DNA of 64,000 nt from Acuticoccus sp963704595 (lineage in GTDB: Bacteria; Pseudomonadota; Alphaproteobacteria; Rhizobiales; Amorphaceae). Below the pieces are notes generated by a model, which ran no database searches, had not been told where the DNA came from, and saw nothing but the letters and a program-made list of their open reading frames with translations. Within the stretch, counting starts at the first letter, position 1. Every line of letters starts with the position of its first letter. A program made the translations under genes and the position numbers. The stretch is taken from the NCBI GenBank assembly GCA_963704595.1, contig OY969922.1:930001-994000 (forward strand). Direction: 5' to 3'. Of this stretch, positions 16,803 to 28,037 are shown piece by piece.

Positions 16803-18599
16803 TTACTGGGCGGTGGCCGGTTTCGGCTCCGCCGGGGTCTCTTCGGCCTCCGCAGTCACCTTGGCGGGTTTCGCCTCGACCGCGTCGAGCCCGCTCTCCA
16901 GCTTGGCGAGAATGCGCTGGAGATCCTTCGGCTCGGGGTCGCTGTCACGGGCATGGTTCCACTGGAACATCGCCTCGAGCTTGCGGCCGACCTTCCAGTA
17001 TGCATCGCCGAGATGGTCGTTGATGACGGGATCGCCCGCCCGCAGCGCGACGGCGCGTTCCAGCTGCTCGACGGCATCCTCGTAGCGGCCGAGCCGGTAG
17101 TAGGCCCAGCCGAGACTGTCGACGATATAGCCGTCGTCAGGCCGCTGCTCGACGGCGCGCTGCACCATGCCGACCGCCTCGTCTAGGTTCTCGCCGCGGT
17201 CGATGTAGGAGTAGCCGAGATAGTTCAGCACCAGCGGGTGCTCGGGCGAAAGCTCCAGCGCCTTGCGGAAGTCGGCCTCGGCGCCGGCCCAGTTGTCGGT
17301 CCGCTCGTTGGCGATGCCGCGGTAGTAGTAGAGCGTCCAGAACTCTTCCGGCACCGTGCCGAAATCGTCGATCGACTCCGAGTAGACCTCCGCCGCCTTG
17401 GCGAAGTCCTCGAGCTGGCGGTGGACGTTGCCGAGCGCGAGGGCGACCTGCACGTCCGACGGGTCTTCCGCGAGCAGCGATTCCAGCGCCTTGATGGCTT
17501 CCTCGTTCCGCTCCAGCACGTTGAGGTTCAGCGCCTGCTGCACCTGCGCCTCGCGGTAGAGCGGCGCGTTCTTCGGGATCGTGTTGTAGACCTCGATGGC
17601 GGCCTCGTGCTGGCGCATCCCTTCGAGGATGTTGCCGAGCGCCATCGCCGGGAAGTCGGCGTCCGGCGTGAGGTAGAGCGCGAGCTGGAGAAGCGAGGCG
17701 GCGAGCGTCGCGTCGTTGGTGCCGATGCCGCGGCCGAGGCTGTAGAGCGCCTCCGCCATGCCGTCGCGGGCGTCCGCGGCGAGGGGGGCGATCTCGCCGC
17801 CGGCGCGGATTGCGTCGCGCGGCGGGTCGATCAGCTTGAGGATGGCGGGGACCCGCTCTTCCAGCGCGTCGAGCACGGCGATGGCGCGCTCCGTCTTGCC
17901 GGCGCGGGCGAGGGTGCGCGCATAGCCCTCGACGAGGCGCACGTCCGTCGGGTCCTGCTCGTAGGCGAGGCGCAGGCGGTCTTCGCTGATCTCGTAGAGG
18001 CCGAACTGGTCGGCGATCAGCCCGGCGTGGATCTTCTTGAACGGGTCGATCCAGATCGGGCCTTCGAGGTCGTCGAGCAGCTTGACGGCTTCGGCGGGCC
18101 GTCCGTCTCCGGCGACCGTCCACGCCTCGAGAAGGGTGCCGACGAGTTCCTGCAGCGGACCGCCGAGTGCGCGCAGCCCGCGCATGTGTTCGAGCGCGGC
18201 CTCGGTCTCGCCGGCGCGGAAGGCGGAGACGCCGGCCGCGAGCAGCGCGAGCTGGTCGTCGGGCTCGATCTCGAGGAGGGGCTTCGCGAGTTTTGCCGCC
18301 GTGTCGATGTTGCCGCTCGCGATGTTGAGGAGGACCGAACGGTCGAGCAGCTCGGCATTTTCCGGGTCACGCTGCAGCGCGCTGGCGTAGAAGCCTGCCG
18401 CGGCCGAAAGGTCCTTGCTGATGCCGGCCTGACGGGCGGCGAGGTAGTACCCCGCAAGCGAACCGAGGTCCCGCTGGACGATCTCGATCTCGTCTTCCGC
18501 GGTGGGGGCGAGGTCGACCGCGCCGGCGTTGGCCAGCGCGGCGGCGGGCACCGCCGCGACGGCGCAGACCAGGGCCGCTCGAGAGATGAACTTCAACAA
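16803..18599 (-). CDS. Secreted tetratricopeptide-repeat protein
   Basis: About 598 residues. A clear signal peptide (LLKFISRAALVCAVAAVPAAALA, cleavage near 24) follows a TTG start at 18599 (or 18596) preceded by AGGAAGGA; the frame stays open far upstream but that part is not protein-like. The mature protein is built of TPR units from about residue 45 to 560, clearest in the C-terminal half (EFWTLYYYRGIANER, HPLVLNYLGYSYIDRG, DGYIVDSLGWAYYRLGRYEDA). Ends with a Pro/Ala/Glu-rich tail. Probably a periplasmic scaffold. Such a gene next to ispE is common in alphaproteobacteria. Exact partner unknown. Confidence 0.82.
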   Translation of the reverse strand: MLKFISRAALVCAVAAVPAAALANAGAVDLAPTAEDEIEIVQRDLGSLAGYYLAARQAGISKDLSAAAGFYASALQRDPENAELLDRSVLLNIASGNIDTAAKLAKPLLEIEPDDQLALLAAGVSAFRAGETEAALEHMRGLRALGGPLQELVGTLLEAWTVAGDGRPAEAVKLLDDLEGPIWIDPFKKIHAGLIADQFGLYEISEDRLRLAYEQDPTDVRLVEGYARTLARAGKTERAIAVLDALEERVPAILKLIDPPRDAIRAGGEIAPLAADARDGMAEALYSLGRGIGTNDATLAASLLQLALYLTPDADFPAMALGNILEGMRQHEAAIEVYNTIPKNAPLYREAQVQQALNLNVLERNEEAIKALESLLAEDPSDVQVALALGNVHRQLEDFAKAAEVYSESIDDFGTVPEEFWTLYYYRGIANERTDNWAGAEADFRKALELSPEHPLVLNYLGYSYIDRGENLDEAVGMVQRAVEQRPDDGYIVDSLGWAYYRLGRYEDAVEQLERAVALRAGDPVINDHLGDAYWKVGRKLEAMFQWNHARDSDPEPKDLQRILAKLESGLDAVEAKPAKVTAEAEETPAEPKPATAQ

Positions 18600-18774
18600 G
18601 GGCAATCCTTCCTCTCTCCAGGCGCGCCGGATGGGACCGGCGGCGACCGCAGATGATTCAGTCACGGGTGATGCGCCTCTGACGGTCGCGCAGCAACCTG
18701 AAAACGTGTGTGCATCGGACGTGGTTGCAAGGCGCCAGTCTAGCACACAACGGCGGCGTTTCGACCATTGACGT

Positions 18775-18802
18775 TTGCTTGAAGCGACATGCGCCTTATA
18801 CA
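18775..18802 (+). promoter_or_regulatory. Possible sigma-70 promoter of ppdK
   Basis: TTGCTT (18775-18780) and TATACA (18797-18802) are separated by 16 bases and lie 30 bases before the ppdK ATG, in the divergent region with the TPR gene. TTGACG at 18768 is a better -35 box but would leave a 23-base spacer. Weak assignment. Confidence 0.3.
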
Positions 18803-18831
18803 TCAAGCGTCTTTCATGAAGGAATGGTCTG

Positions 18832-21495
<2,664 letters not shown>

Positions 21496-21509
21496 GACCG
21501 GCCCCCGCG

Positions 21510-22460
21510 ATGATCTGGAGCCTCGTCCCGGGACCGGACGGCCTTTCCCTGAATGAGGGGCTCGACCCGGCGGCGCTCTGGATCGACCTCGACACCCCTT
21601 CGCCCGAAGAGCGGGCGGAGGTGGAGCGAGCGCTCGGCATCACCCTGCCGAGCCATGTGCGGATGCGGGCGCTCGAACCCTCGAGCCGTCTCGTCGCCGC
21701 CCCCGAATACGTCGAGATGACCTACTCCGGCGCGTCGCGGTACGAGGACGGCACCAACGCGCCGGTCACCTGCATCCTCTCGGCGCGCCGCCTCATCACG
21801 CTGCGCACGGCCGAGGACGGCCCGGTCGATGCCGTCCGCACCTTCGCGGCGCGAACCCCGGAAGCCGGCGCGCACGACCTCTTCCTCATCCTCGTCGACG
21901 CCACGGTCGAGTTCCTTGCCACCCACCTCGAACGGCTGAGCACGGACATCGACCGGATCTCCGGCGAGGTCTTCCACCCCGACCCCAAGGTGCACCGGAG
22001 CCGCAGCGAGGTTCAGGCCGTGATGCGCCGTCTCGGCCGGATCGGCACGGAGAACCTCAGGATGGCGGACGCGCTGACGAGCTCGCGCCGCCTCGTGCTC
22101 TTCATGGACCAGCACAGGAAGTTCATCGCGCCCGACCTCGAGGACCTCAACGCGATCTCGGTGCTCGGATCGGACATCGACGCACTCAGGCACCTCTCCA
22201 ACGCGCTCGACGGCAAGGTCGACTTCCTGCTCAACGCGCTCCTCGGGCTCATCACGCTCGATCAGAACCAGATCATGATGGTGATGTCGCTGATCGCGGC
22301 GATGTTCCTGCCGGCGACGCTGATCGCGTCGATCTTCGGCATGAACTTCGTCGACATGCCGGGTCTCTCCTGGCATCACGGCTTCTTCCTAAGCCTCGGC
22401 GCAATGGGCGTGACGGCCGCCAGCGTCTGGCTCTTCTTCCACTGGCGCCGCTGGATGTGA
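21510..22460 (+). CDS. corA: CorA-family magnesium/divalent cation transporter
   Basis: 316 residues. Large cytoplasmic funnel domain, a long helix with the VQAVMRRLGRIG and DIDALRHLSNAL segments, then two C-terminal membrane helices; the pore motif appears as IFGMNFVDMPGL after helix one and the protein ends with a basic tail (HWRRWM). Transports Mg2+ (or Co2+, Ni2+) as a pentamer. Start is the ATG at 21510; the open frame upstream is only a shadow of ppdK. Fourteen bases separate it from ppdK, and the Mg2+-dependent dikinase neighbour may be incidental. Confidence 0.92.
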   Translation: MIWSLVPGPDGLSLNEGLDPAALWIDLDTPSPEERAEVERALGITLPSHVRMRALEPSSRLVAAPEYVEMTYSGASRYEDGTNAPVTCILSARRLITLRTAEDGPVDAVRTFAARTPEAGAHDLFLILVDATVEFLATHLERLSTDIDRISGEVFHPDPKVHRSRSEVQAVMRRLGRIGTENLRMADALTSSRRLVLFMDQHRKFIAPDLEDLNAISVLGSDIDALRHLSNALDGKVDFLLNALLGLITLDQNQIMMVMSLIAAMFLPATLIASIFGMNFVDMPGLSWHHGFFLSLGAMGVTAASVWLFFHWRRWM

Positions 22461-22554
22461 TCTTCCGCACGGCGCCCTTGCGGCGATGCAGCTTCCTGCG
22501 CCGGCGCACCGGGCTCACCTCTCCACCCGTATTCATCCGGGGGAGTTGGCCATC

Positions 22555-23334
22555 ATGCCGCACGATTTCGAGAAGACCGATTACGAAGAGGTCCGCGCCC
22601 ACGTGAAGTATGTCTGCGGGATCGACCTTTCCCTGCAGCTCAAGTCGAACCGGTTCCACCAGGTCAAGATCTGGCCCCTCGTCACGCCGCTGGTGGTTCT
22701 CTACCGCTATTCGGAAGCTGTCGGCGAGAAGATCCGCCTCTACGGCATGTTCGAGAAGGGTCACAAGTCTCACCTTTCCGGTGTCGATCTCGACTTCGGC
22801 TACTTCGCCGATGACTTGCGCAAGAAGGCCGTCACCCAGGCGCGCATCGTCAACGACATGCTGGAGCTGCGTGATGCGATTACCATGCAGAGCAGCCGGA
22901 TCGAGGCGTTCCGCATCGGCTTCTACTTCGACCGGTTCGACAACGACGACGCGCTGAAGAAGCTGCTCGCGGCGGACGACCGCGAGGCGGCCTTCAACAA
23001 GGCCTACGCGAAGCGCAACGGCCTCTCCTCGCTGCACCTCGGCGTCCGCTACCGCTACGACGATCCGGTCTACCAGGGCGTGAAAACCTCCAGCGACTAC
23101 GCCGATTTCGGCTTCTGGGGGCGCGGCGGCGGCTCGTGCGGCCGTGGCAGCAAGTGGGAGAAGGTGTTCCGCGACATGGCCGGCAACATGCCGCAGGCGC
23201 AGGCCGCCAACGTCGCATCGAAGATCCTGCGCGACCTCGACATGCTGAACCGCAGGGCCCCCGGCTCGCCGTTGCCCGAACCCGAGGTGCCGTGGTCGAA
23301 GGTGCCGGTATTCGCCCATCACATCCCGGCGTGA
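22555..23334 (+). CDS. Conserved-looking hypothetical protein
   Basis: 259 residues, no family I recognise. No signal peptide or membrane segment. Aromatic and charged strands alternate (KIWPLVTPLVVLYRYSEAVG, LRDAITMQSSRIEAFRIGFYFDRFD), then a Gly-rich GFWGRGGGSCGRGSKWEK stretch near residue 190 and a proline-rich C-terminus. The ATG at 22555 has GGGGAG upstream; the frame opens earlier at 22486 without support. Codon use matches the neighbours. The gene sits between corA and dps and could share a stress regulon with dps, but nothing shows that directly. Confidence 0.7.
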   Translation: MPHDFEKTDYEEVRAHVKYVCGIDLSLQLKSNRFHQVKIWPLVTPLVVLYRYSEAVGEKIRLYGMFEKGHKSHLSGVDLDFGYFADDLRKKAVTQARIVNDMLELRDAITMQSSRIEAFRIGFYFDRFDNDDALKKLLAADDREAAFNKAYAKRNGLSSLHLGVRYRYDDPVYQGVKTSSDYADFGFWGRGGGSCGRGSKWEKVFRDMAGNMPQAQAANVASKILRDLDMLNRRAPGSPLPEPEVPWSKVPVFAHHIPA

Positions 23335-23412
23335 CGATGGCGCGTGGCGTGACGGGGCGCCGACGCGGCGGACCGTCACGTCCTGCGCAACAAATGAAAC
23401 GGGAACGCACCC

Positions 23413-23422
23413 CAATGCATTG
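23413..23422. promoter_or_regulatory. Palindrome upstream of dps
   Basis: CAATGCATTG is a perfect 10-bp palindrome, flanked by CC and TTGGG, about 40 bases before the dps ATG. Position suits an operator or a promoter-proximal site; the factor is unknown. Confidence 0.3.
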
Positions 23423-23460
23423 TTGGGTCATCTTCCAAGTTACGACCGAAAGATCATCTC

Positions 23461-23940
23461 ATGCATCCGACCAGCATCGATATTCCCGAACAGACGCGCC
23501 AGGCGATGTGCGGCCTGCTCCAGGCCAACCTCGCCGACGGCATCGACCTCGTCTACCAGATCAAGCAGGCCCACTGGACGCTGCGCGGCCCCAGCTTCAT
23601 CGGCGTTCACGAGCTGCTCGACGACCTTCACGAGAAGGTCGAGGACAAGGTGGATCTGGTCGCAGAGCGGATCGCAGTGATGGGCGGCCAGGCCGAAGGC
23701 ACCGTCGACGCGTCCGCACAGTCGTCGCGCCTGCCGAAGTACCCGCTCGACGCGGTGAAGGTGGAGGACCACATCAACGCGCTCTCCAAGTCCCTCGCGG
23801 CCTACGCGAAGAACAACCGTGAGGCCATCAAGGAGGCCGACGAGGCCGGCGACGACGGCACCGCGGACCTCTTCACCGAGATCGTCCGCATGGCCGACCG
23901 GGCGCTGTGGTTCATCGAAGCCCACAAGCCCGTCAAGTAA
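23461..23940 (+). CDS. dps: Dps family DNA-protection/ferritin-like protein
   Basis: 159 residues, ferritin-like four-helix protein that stores iron and protects DNA in starvation and peroxide stress. The intersubunit ferroxidase signature KQAHWTLRGPSFIGVHELLDDLHE (His, Asp and Glu ligands) spans about residues 35-58, shown here in its usual place. N-terminus has no Lys-rich DNA-binding tail, so DNA binding is uncertain. Own hairpin terminator directly downstream and a palindrome upstream suggest a monocistronic, regulated unit. Confidence 0.94.
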   Translation: MHPTSIDIPEQTRQAMCGLLQANLADGIDLVYQIKQAHWTLRGPSFIGVHELLDDLHEKVEDKVDLVAERIAVMGGQAEGTVDASAQSSRLPKYPLDAVKVEDHINALSKSLAAYAKNNREAIKEADEAGDDGTADLFTEIVRMADRALWFIEAHKPVK

Positions 23941-23951
23941 GACGCTCCCCG

Positions 23952-23979
23952 GCGCCGCGCATATTTTGCGCGGCGCTTT
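23952..23979 (+). terminator. Rho-independent terminator of dps
   Basis: Perfect 10-bp stem GCGCCGCGCA / TGCGCGGCGC (23952-23961 and 23967-23976) with loop TATTT, then TTTACGTTT. Twelve bases behind the dps stop. Confidence 0.85.
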
Positions 23980-24054
23980 ACGTTTCGGAAACCACGGCCC
24001 TGCAAAACCCTTGGGTGCGGCACCAAAGCCGCACTGTGTGGAGTAGGTGCCGCG

Positions 24055-25122
24055 TTGCGCGTAATCGATCTTCCCCAGGGCCTTTCCCGCCGAGGACCCT
24101 CAGACGGGCTTTATGTTCCGCAGCCGCGTATCGGCCGCCCGGGACGCATCCGGCGGATGGCTGCAAGGATCGCCCTCGTGGTGCCGGCCCTTGCCCTCCT
24201 GTCCACCAGCCTCGGCGATCTTTCCGGCATCGCCGCGCTCACCATGGACCGCCCGGCCTGGGCGCTGTCCCTGCGTGCGCCCGACAACGGGATCGAGCTT
24301 TCGCCCCAGCTCGCGGGCACGGCGGACATTGCCCTCTCCACCCCGCACGAGGATGCGCCGTCGCACAAGGCGGCGAGCCGCGCCGCACCCCATGACCGGC
24401 TGGAGCGCGCGCTGTTCTCGCCGCTGCCGGGCTTCCTCGCCGAGGCGACGCCCGCCGCCCTGCCGCGGGTGAGCTTCGTCGCCCCCGCCCGCAAGGCCGG
24501 CGAGATCGACACCGGCGCCCGCGCCGCGTCGGAAACGGCGCGCGCCGCGCTCACCTCCATGCTTTCGGCCTATGCGCCGGACCGGGTCGACATCGACACT
24601 CCCTTCGAGCTTCTCCTCGGCGCGCAGCCGGAGCCGGCCGCCGTCCCCGGCGTCTCGGGCGCGGGTCTCGACCACTGGTGGTCCGACCGGCCGCTCCCCA
24701 AGGACATCACCTCCGAAAAGCAGCTCCGCTGCCTTGCCGAGGCGATCTACTTCGAGGCACGCGGAGAGTCCGAGCTCGGCCAGAGGGCCGTCGCGCAGGT
24801 CGTCATCAACCGGGTGAAGAACCCCGCCTACCCGGACGACGTCTGCAGCGTCGTCTACCAGAACAAGGGGTGGCGGAACCGCTGCCAGTTCACCTTCGCC
24901 TGCGACACGGTCCGCGACGTCGTGAACAACCGCGAGGCGTGGGACCTCGCCGCCACCATCGCCGCCGAGTACGCCGCCGGTGAGACGTGGATCCCCGAGA
25001 TCGGCGCCTCCACGCACTATCACGCCCAGCGCGTGCGCCCGAGCTGGGCCGGCATCATGGACAAGCTCGCCACCATCGACGACCATATCTTCTACAGGAC
25101 GCGCGGCGGCGGCTGGACCTGA
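24055..25122 (+). CDS. Cell-wall hydrolase of the SleB family
   Basis: 355 residues. A hydrophobic segment at about residues 40-62 (IALVVPALALLSTS) acts as membrane anchor or signal. A long variable linker follows, then the C-terminal Hydrolase_2 (SleB) domain from about residue 225: LAEAIYFEARGESELGQRAVAQVVINRV (with the catalytic Glu), YPDDVCSVVYQ, CQFTFACD and THYHA. Cleaves peptidoglycan glycan strands as a lytic transglycosylase-like enzyme in the periplasm. Start at a TTG (24055); a start nearer the hydrophobic segment is possible. Independent unit between dps and an MFS gene. Confidence 0.82.
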   Translation: MRVIDLPQGLSRRGPSDGLYVPQPRIGRPGRIRRMAARIALVVPALALLSTSLGDLSGIAALTMDRPAWALSLRAPDNGIELSPQLAGTADIALSTPHEDAPSHKAASRAAPHDRLERALFSPLPGFLAEATPAALPRVSFVAPARKAGEIDTGARAASETARAALTSMLSAYAPDRVDIDTPFELLLGAQPEPAAVPGVSGAGLDHWWSDRPLPKDITSEKQLRCLAEAIYFEARGESELGQRAVAQVVINRVKNPAYPDDVCSVVYQNKGWRNRCQFTFACDTVRDVVNNREAWDLAATIAAEYAAGETWIPEIGASTHYHAQRVRPSWAGIMDKLATIDDHIFYRTRGGGWT

Positions 25123-25192
25123 GACGCGATCTCGTTGCAATGGCACCTATTCGGTCCTAGAGCTTTGGGGCAACCCGTCTGAGGAGGGTCGG

Positions 25193-26398
25193 ATGACCCG
25201 GACGTTCCCCCTTGCGCTCGTACTGGCGTGCGGCTGCGGCATCGCGATGCTGTCGCTCGGCGAGCGCTCCGCATTCGGCCTCTTCCAGGCCGACCTCGTC
25301 GCCGCCAAGCCCTACGGCCGCGAAGCCTTCGCCCTCGCTTTCGCCCTCCAGAACCTCGTCTGGGGCATCGGCCAGCCGATCGCCGGCGCGCTGGCGGACC
25401 GCTTCGGCACCATGAAGGTGCTGATCGGCGGCGGCCTCCTCTACGCGATCGGCATCGTCGGCACCGCGCAGCTTGAGAGCGCCTTTGCGCTCAACATGGT
25501 GTTCGGCGTCCTCCTCGGGCTCGGCATGTCGGCCTGCTCGTTCACGCTGGTCCTCTCCGCCTTCGGCCGGACGGTCACCCCCGCCAAGCGCACGATGGCG
25601 TTCGGCCTCGGGACCGCCGCCGGTTCGCTCGGCATGTTCGTCTTCGGCCCGCTGGGTGCGGTGCTGATCGCCGAACACGGCTACAACTCGGCGCTGATCG
25701 CGTTCGCGGCGCTCTCGCTCCTCATCATCCCGTTCGCCATTCCGCTGCAGGGTCGCTCGGTTGCGGACCCCAACCAGCCGCCGCAGTCGCTCACCGCGGC
25801 GGTGCGCGAGGCGATGGGCTACAGGAGCTACGTCCTCCTCGTCATCGGGTTCTTCGTCTGCGGCTTCCACGTCGCGTTCATCATCGCGCACATGCCGGCC
25901 TACCTCGTCGACCTCGGCTTCGGCGCGCGGCTCGGGGGCATCGCCATCGCGCTGATCGGCCTCTTCAACGTGGTCGGCTCGCTGGGGGCAGGGTGGATCG
26001 GGCAGCGCTTCTCCAAGTCCTACTCGCTGTCGGTTCTCTACGCGCTCCGCTCGGTGGTGATCGCAGGCTTCGTCCTCCTGCCGGTCTCGCCGGCCAGCGT
26101 CATCGTCTTCGCCTCGCTGATGGGGCTCCTGTGGCTCTCCACCGTGCCGCTCACCTCAGGCCTCGTGTCGGTGATGTTTGGCCCGCGCTACATGGCGACG
26201 CTGTTCGGCATCGTGTTCTTCTCCCACCAGGTGGGCTCGGCGATGGGCGTGTGGCTCGGCGGCGTCATCTACGCGCGCACCGGCTCCTACGACATGCTGT
26301 GGTGGATCGGCGTGCTCCTCGGCGTCCTCGCCGCGCTGGTGCACCTTCCCATCCGCGACGCGCCGTCGCCGCGGCTGGCGGCGCTGACGCGGCCCTGA
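25193..26398 (+). CDS. MFS transporter
   Basis: 401 residues, twelve predicted helices of the major facilitator superfamily. The loop-2/3 signature appears as GALADRFGTMKVLIGGG near residue 75 and its half-repeat as GAGWIGQRFSKSY near 270. The helix pattern resembles the oxalate/formate antiporter-like branch. Substrate unknown. ATG at 25193 with GAGGAGGG just upstream; the open frame before it is a shadow of the wall-hydrolase gene. Convergent with the thioesterase gene, only one base between the stops. Confidence 0.82.
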   Translation: MTRTFPLALVLACGCGIAMLSLGERSAFGLFQADLVAAKPYGREAFALAFALQNLVWGIGQPIAGALADRFGTMKVLIGGGLLYAIGIVGTAQLESAFALNMVFGVLLGLGMSACSFTLVLSAFGRTVTPAKRTMAFGLGTAAGSLGMFVFGPLGAVLIAEHGYNSALIAFAALSLLIIPFAIPLQGRSVADPNQPPQSLTAAVREAMGYRSYVLLVIGFFVCGFHVAFIIAHMPAYLVDLGFGARLGGIAIALIGLFNVVGSLGAGWIGQRFSKSYSLSVLYALRSVVIAGFVLLPVSPASVIVFASLMGLLWLSTVPLTSGLVSVMFGPRYMATLFGIVFFSHQVGSAMGVWLGGVIYARTGSYDMLWWIGVLLGVLAALVHLPIRDAPSPRLAALTRP

Positions 26399-26893
26399 TC
26401 AGCCCGCGGGCAGGATCATGCAGGTCGACGAGCCGGAGGCGTAGACCTTGCCGTCGGCACCCACCAGCCGCGCTTCGCTGACGGCGGTGCGGCGCCCGCG
26501 GCTGACGAGAGTGCCCGTCGCCGTCAGCTGCGCCATCCCGGGGAGCAACGCACGGATGAGGTTGACCTTGAGCTCCAGTGTCGCGAACCGTTCGCCGGGC
26601 GCCAGCGTCGCATGAACGGCGCAGCCCATCGCCGAATCGAGGACCGTCGCGGCCCATCCGCCGTGGACGGTTCCCATCGGGTTGAGCGCATTCTCGCCGG
26701 GGGCGCCCTCGAGCACCACTGCGGCGTCGTCGACCGCGACCAGCCGGAACCCGAGCGTTTCCAGCATGGTGGGCATCGCGAACTCGCCGCTCACGATGCC
26801 GCGGAGCTGGTCGAGGCCGGAGAGGCGCTCGATCGCCGCCTCGGGCAGGGTCCCCGGAAATCCCATCAAATGTTGATCCATTCTTTGGCGCAT
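26399..26893 (-). CDS. PaaI-type hot-dog thioesterase
   Basis: 164 residues, single hot-dog domain. The core NPMGTVHGGWAATVLDSAMGCAVHATL carries the family's HGG motif and helix; later strands are FATLELKVNLIRALL and LTATGTLVSRGRRTAVSEARL. Hydrolyses acyl- or aryl-acyl-CoA. Start ATG at 26893 (MRQRMDQHLMGF) or the ATG at 26881; the longer open frame overlaps the divergent regulator. It faces a MarR gene across a 25-base gap holding a nested dyad, so it is probably the regulator's target. Confidence 0.82.
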   Translation of the reverse strand: MRQRMDQHLMGFPGTLPEAAIERLSGLDQLRGIVSGEFAMPTMLETLGFRLVAVDDAAVVLEGAPGENALNPMGTVHGGWAATVLDSAMGCAVHATLAPGERFATLELKVNLIRALLPGMAQLTATGTLVSRGRRTAVSEARLVGADGKVYASGSSTCMILPAG

Positions 26894-26918
26894 CTTGGAA
26901 GTTTCCCAAGGAAGCGCC
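26887..26918. promoter_or_regulatory. Nested dyad between thioesterase and marR genes (candidate MarR operator)
   Basis: Outer arms GGCGC (26887-26891) and GCGCC (26914-26918) enclose inner arms CTTGG (26894-26898) and CCAAG (26906-26910); spacers differ by one base. It fills the divergent gap and touches both start codons. MarR proteins usually bind such dyads and autoregulate. The site is inferred from position and symmetry only. Confidence 0.4.
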
Positions 26919-27440
26919 ATGTTATCGGTTGCCATGACGCATAGCCCGACTGAAGCGATCGAAGCCATCGAAGAGAAGCGGTGCACCGAAGAGGAGAAAT
27001 CCCTTCCCTGCACGTGCCTCCGGCTGCGCCGCGTCGCCCGGCAGATCACCAGCGTCTACGACTCGGCGCTGGAGCCGCACGGCGTCTCGATCGTGACCTA
27101 TGCGGTCCTCTCCACCCTCAACCGCGATGCGCCGATGACGCTCTCGGCGCTGGCCTGCGCCGTCGGCACCGACCGGACGACCCTGTCGCGGACGGTCGAG
27201 CGGATGCGCGCTGCGGGCTTCATCGCCGCGTGCCCGGGCGACGATCGCCGCGAGCGCCGCCTCAGCCTCACCCCGCACGGGGTGAAGACCTTCCACAACG
27301 CGCGCGAGAGCTGGAAGGAGACGGCGCACGGGCTGGAAGAGCAGTACGGCGCCTCGCGCCTCGCCTCGCTCCACACGCTCCTCGCCGACCTCGAGGAAGT
27401 TGCCGGGACTGACCTCGGCGGCCACTGCGCCGCCGACTGA
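26919..27440 (+). CDS. MarR-family transcriptional regulator
   Basis: 173 residues, winged-helix dimer. Dimer helix and wHTH run from about residue 25: CTCLRLRRVARQITSVYDSAL, SIVTYAVLSTLNRDAPMTLSALACAVGTDRTTLSRTVERM (recognition helix) and the wing DDRRERRLSLTPHG. A cysteine cluster (CTC) precedes the first helix and could sense oxidants or metals, but that is speculation. ATG at 26919 is preceded by AAGGA seven bases upstream; an ATG at 26934 is possible. Divergent from the thioesterase. Confidence 0.87.
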   Translation: MLSVAMTHSPTEAIEAIEEKRCTEEEKSLPCTCLRLRRVARQITSVYDSALEPHGVSIVTYAVLSTLNRDAPMTLSALACAVGTDRTTLSRTVERMRAAGFIAACPGDDRRERRLSLTPHGVKTFHNARESWKETAHGLEEQYGASRLASLHTLLADLEEVAGTDLGGHCAAD

Positions 27441-27457
27441 CGGCGGTACGGCCGGGT

Positions 27458-28012
27458 TCAGTCGAACAGGCCGATCATCACCAGGCTCAGGAAGAAGTCG
27501 GCGATCACAAGGCCGATGGAGAACGCCACCGGCGTCTTCAGCGTGATGCGGACAATCACGAAGTGGTAGCGCATCACCACCAGCAGCGCGACGATCGACA
27601 GGATGTTGGCGCCTTCCGAAGGCACCCAGCCCACCCCCTCGAGTACCAGCGGAACCGTGAGGAACGCCGAACCGATCGGCGCGGCCCAGTTCCGCGCGAC
27701 CACGTAGTCGACGTAGTGGGCGGAGATGCCGAGCGGCTTTGCGCCGAGCGCCAGCAGGAGCGGGAAGGCCACCCAGTCGACCGCCATCAGCGGCAGCTGC
27801 GCCATGAAGAGTTCGCCGAACGGGATTTCCGGGTTGTTTCGCGTGACGGCGAGAACGCTGATCGCCGTCAGCGGCAGGAGGAGGAGGATCACCGCGAACG
27901 AGCGCCAGAACCCCTCGACCGACCGGTCCAGCGCCTTCAGTCCGTCGGCGCGGTTGAGGAACAGCCACCACGCGCCGCCGAGCGACCGGCGGATCTCGCC
28001 GACGCTCAGCAT
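27458..28012 (-). CDS. Hypothetical inner-membrane protein
   Basis: 184 residues with about four to five hydrophobic helices (35-58, 68-90, 110-130, 137-155, 160-182). No family recognised. It starts 25 bases behind the dapE stop on the same strand, so it is probably the last gene of the dapD-DUF805-dapE transcript. No catalytic motif visible. Confidence 0.7.
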   Translation of the reverse strand: MLSVGEIRRSLGGAWWLFLNRADGLKALDRSVEGFWRSFAVILLLLPLTAISVLAVTRNNPEIPFGELFMAQLPLMAVDWVAFPLLLALGAKPLGISAHYVDYVVARNWAAPIGSAFLTVPLVLEGVGWVPSEGANILSIVALLVVMRYHFVIVRITLKTPVAFSIGLVIADFFLSLVMIGLFD

Positions 28013-28037
28013 TCGGCGCCCGCTGCGAGCGGATCGC

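Noticed and set aside
18768..18802. TTGACG paired with TATACA as a ppdK promoter
   Set aside because: The 23-base spacer is too long for sigma-70; a poorer -35 box at 18775 fits better.
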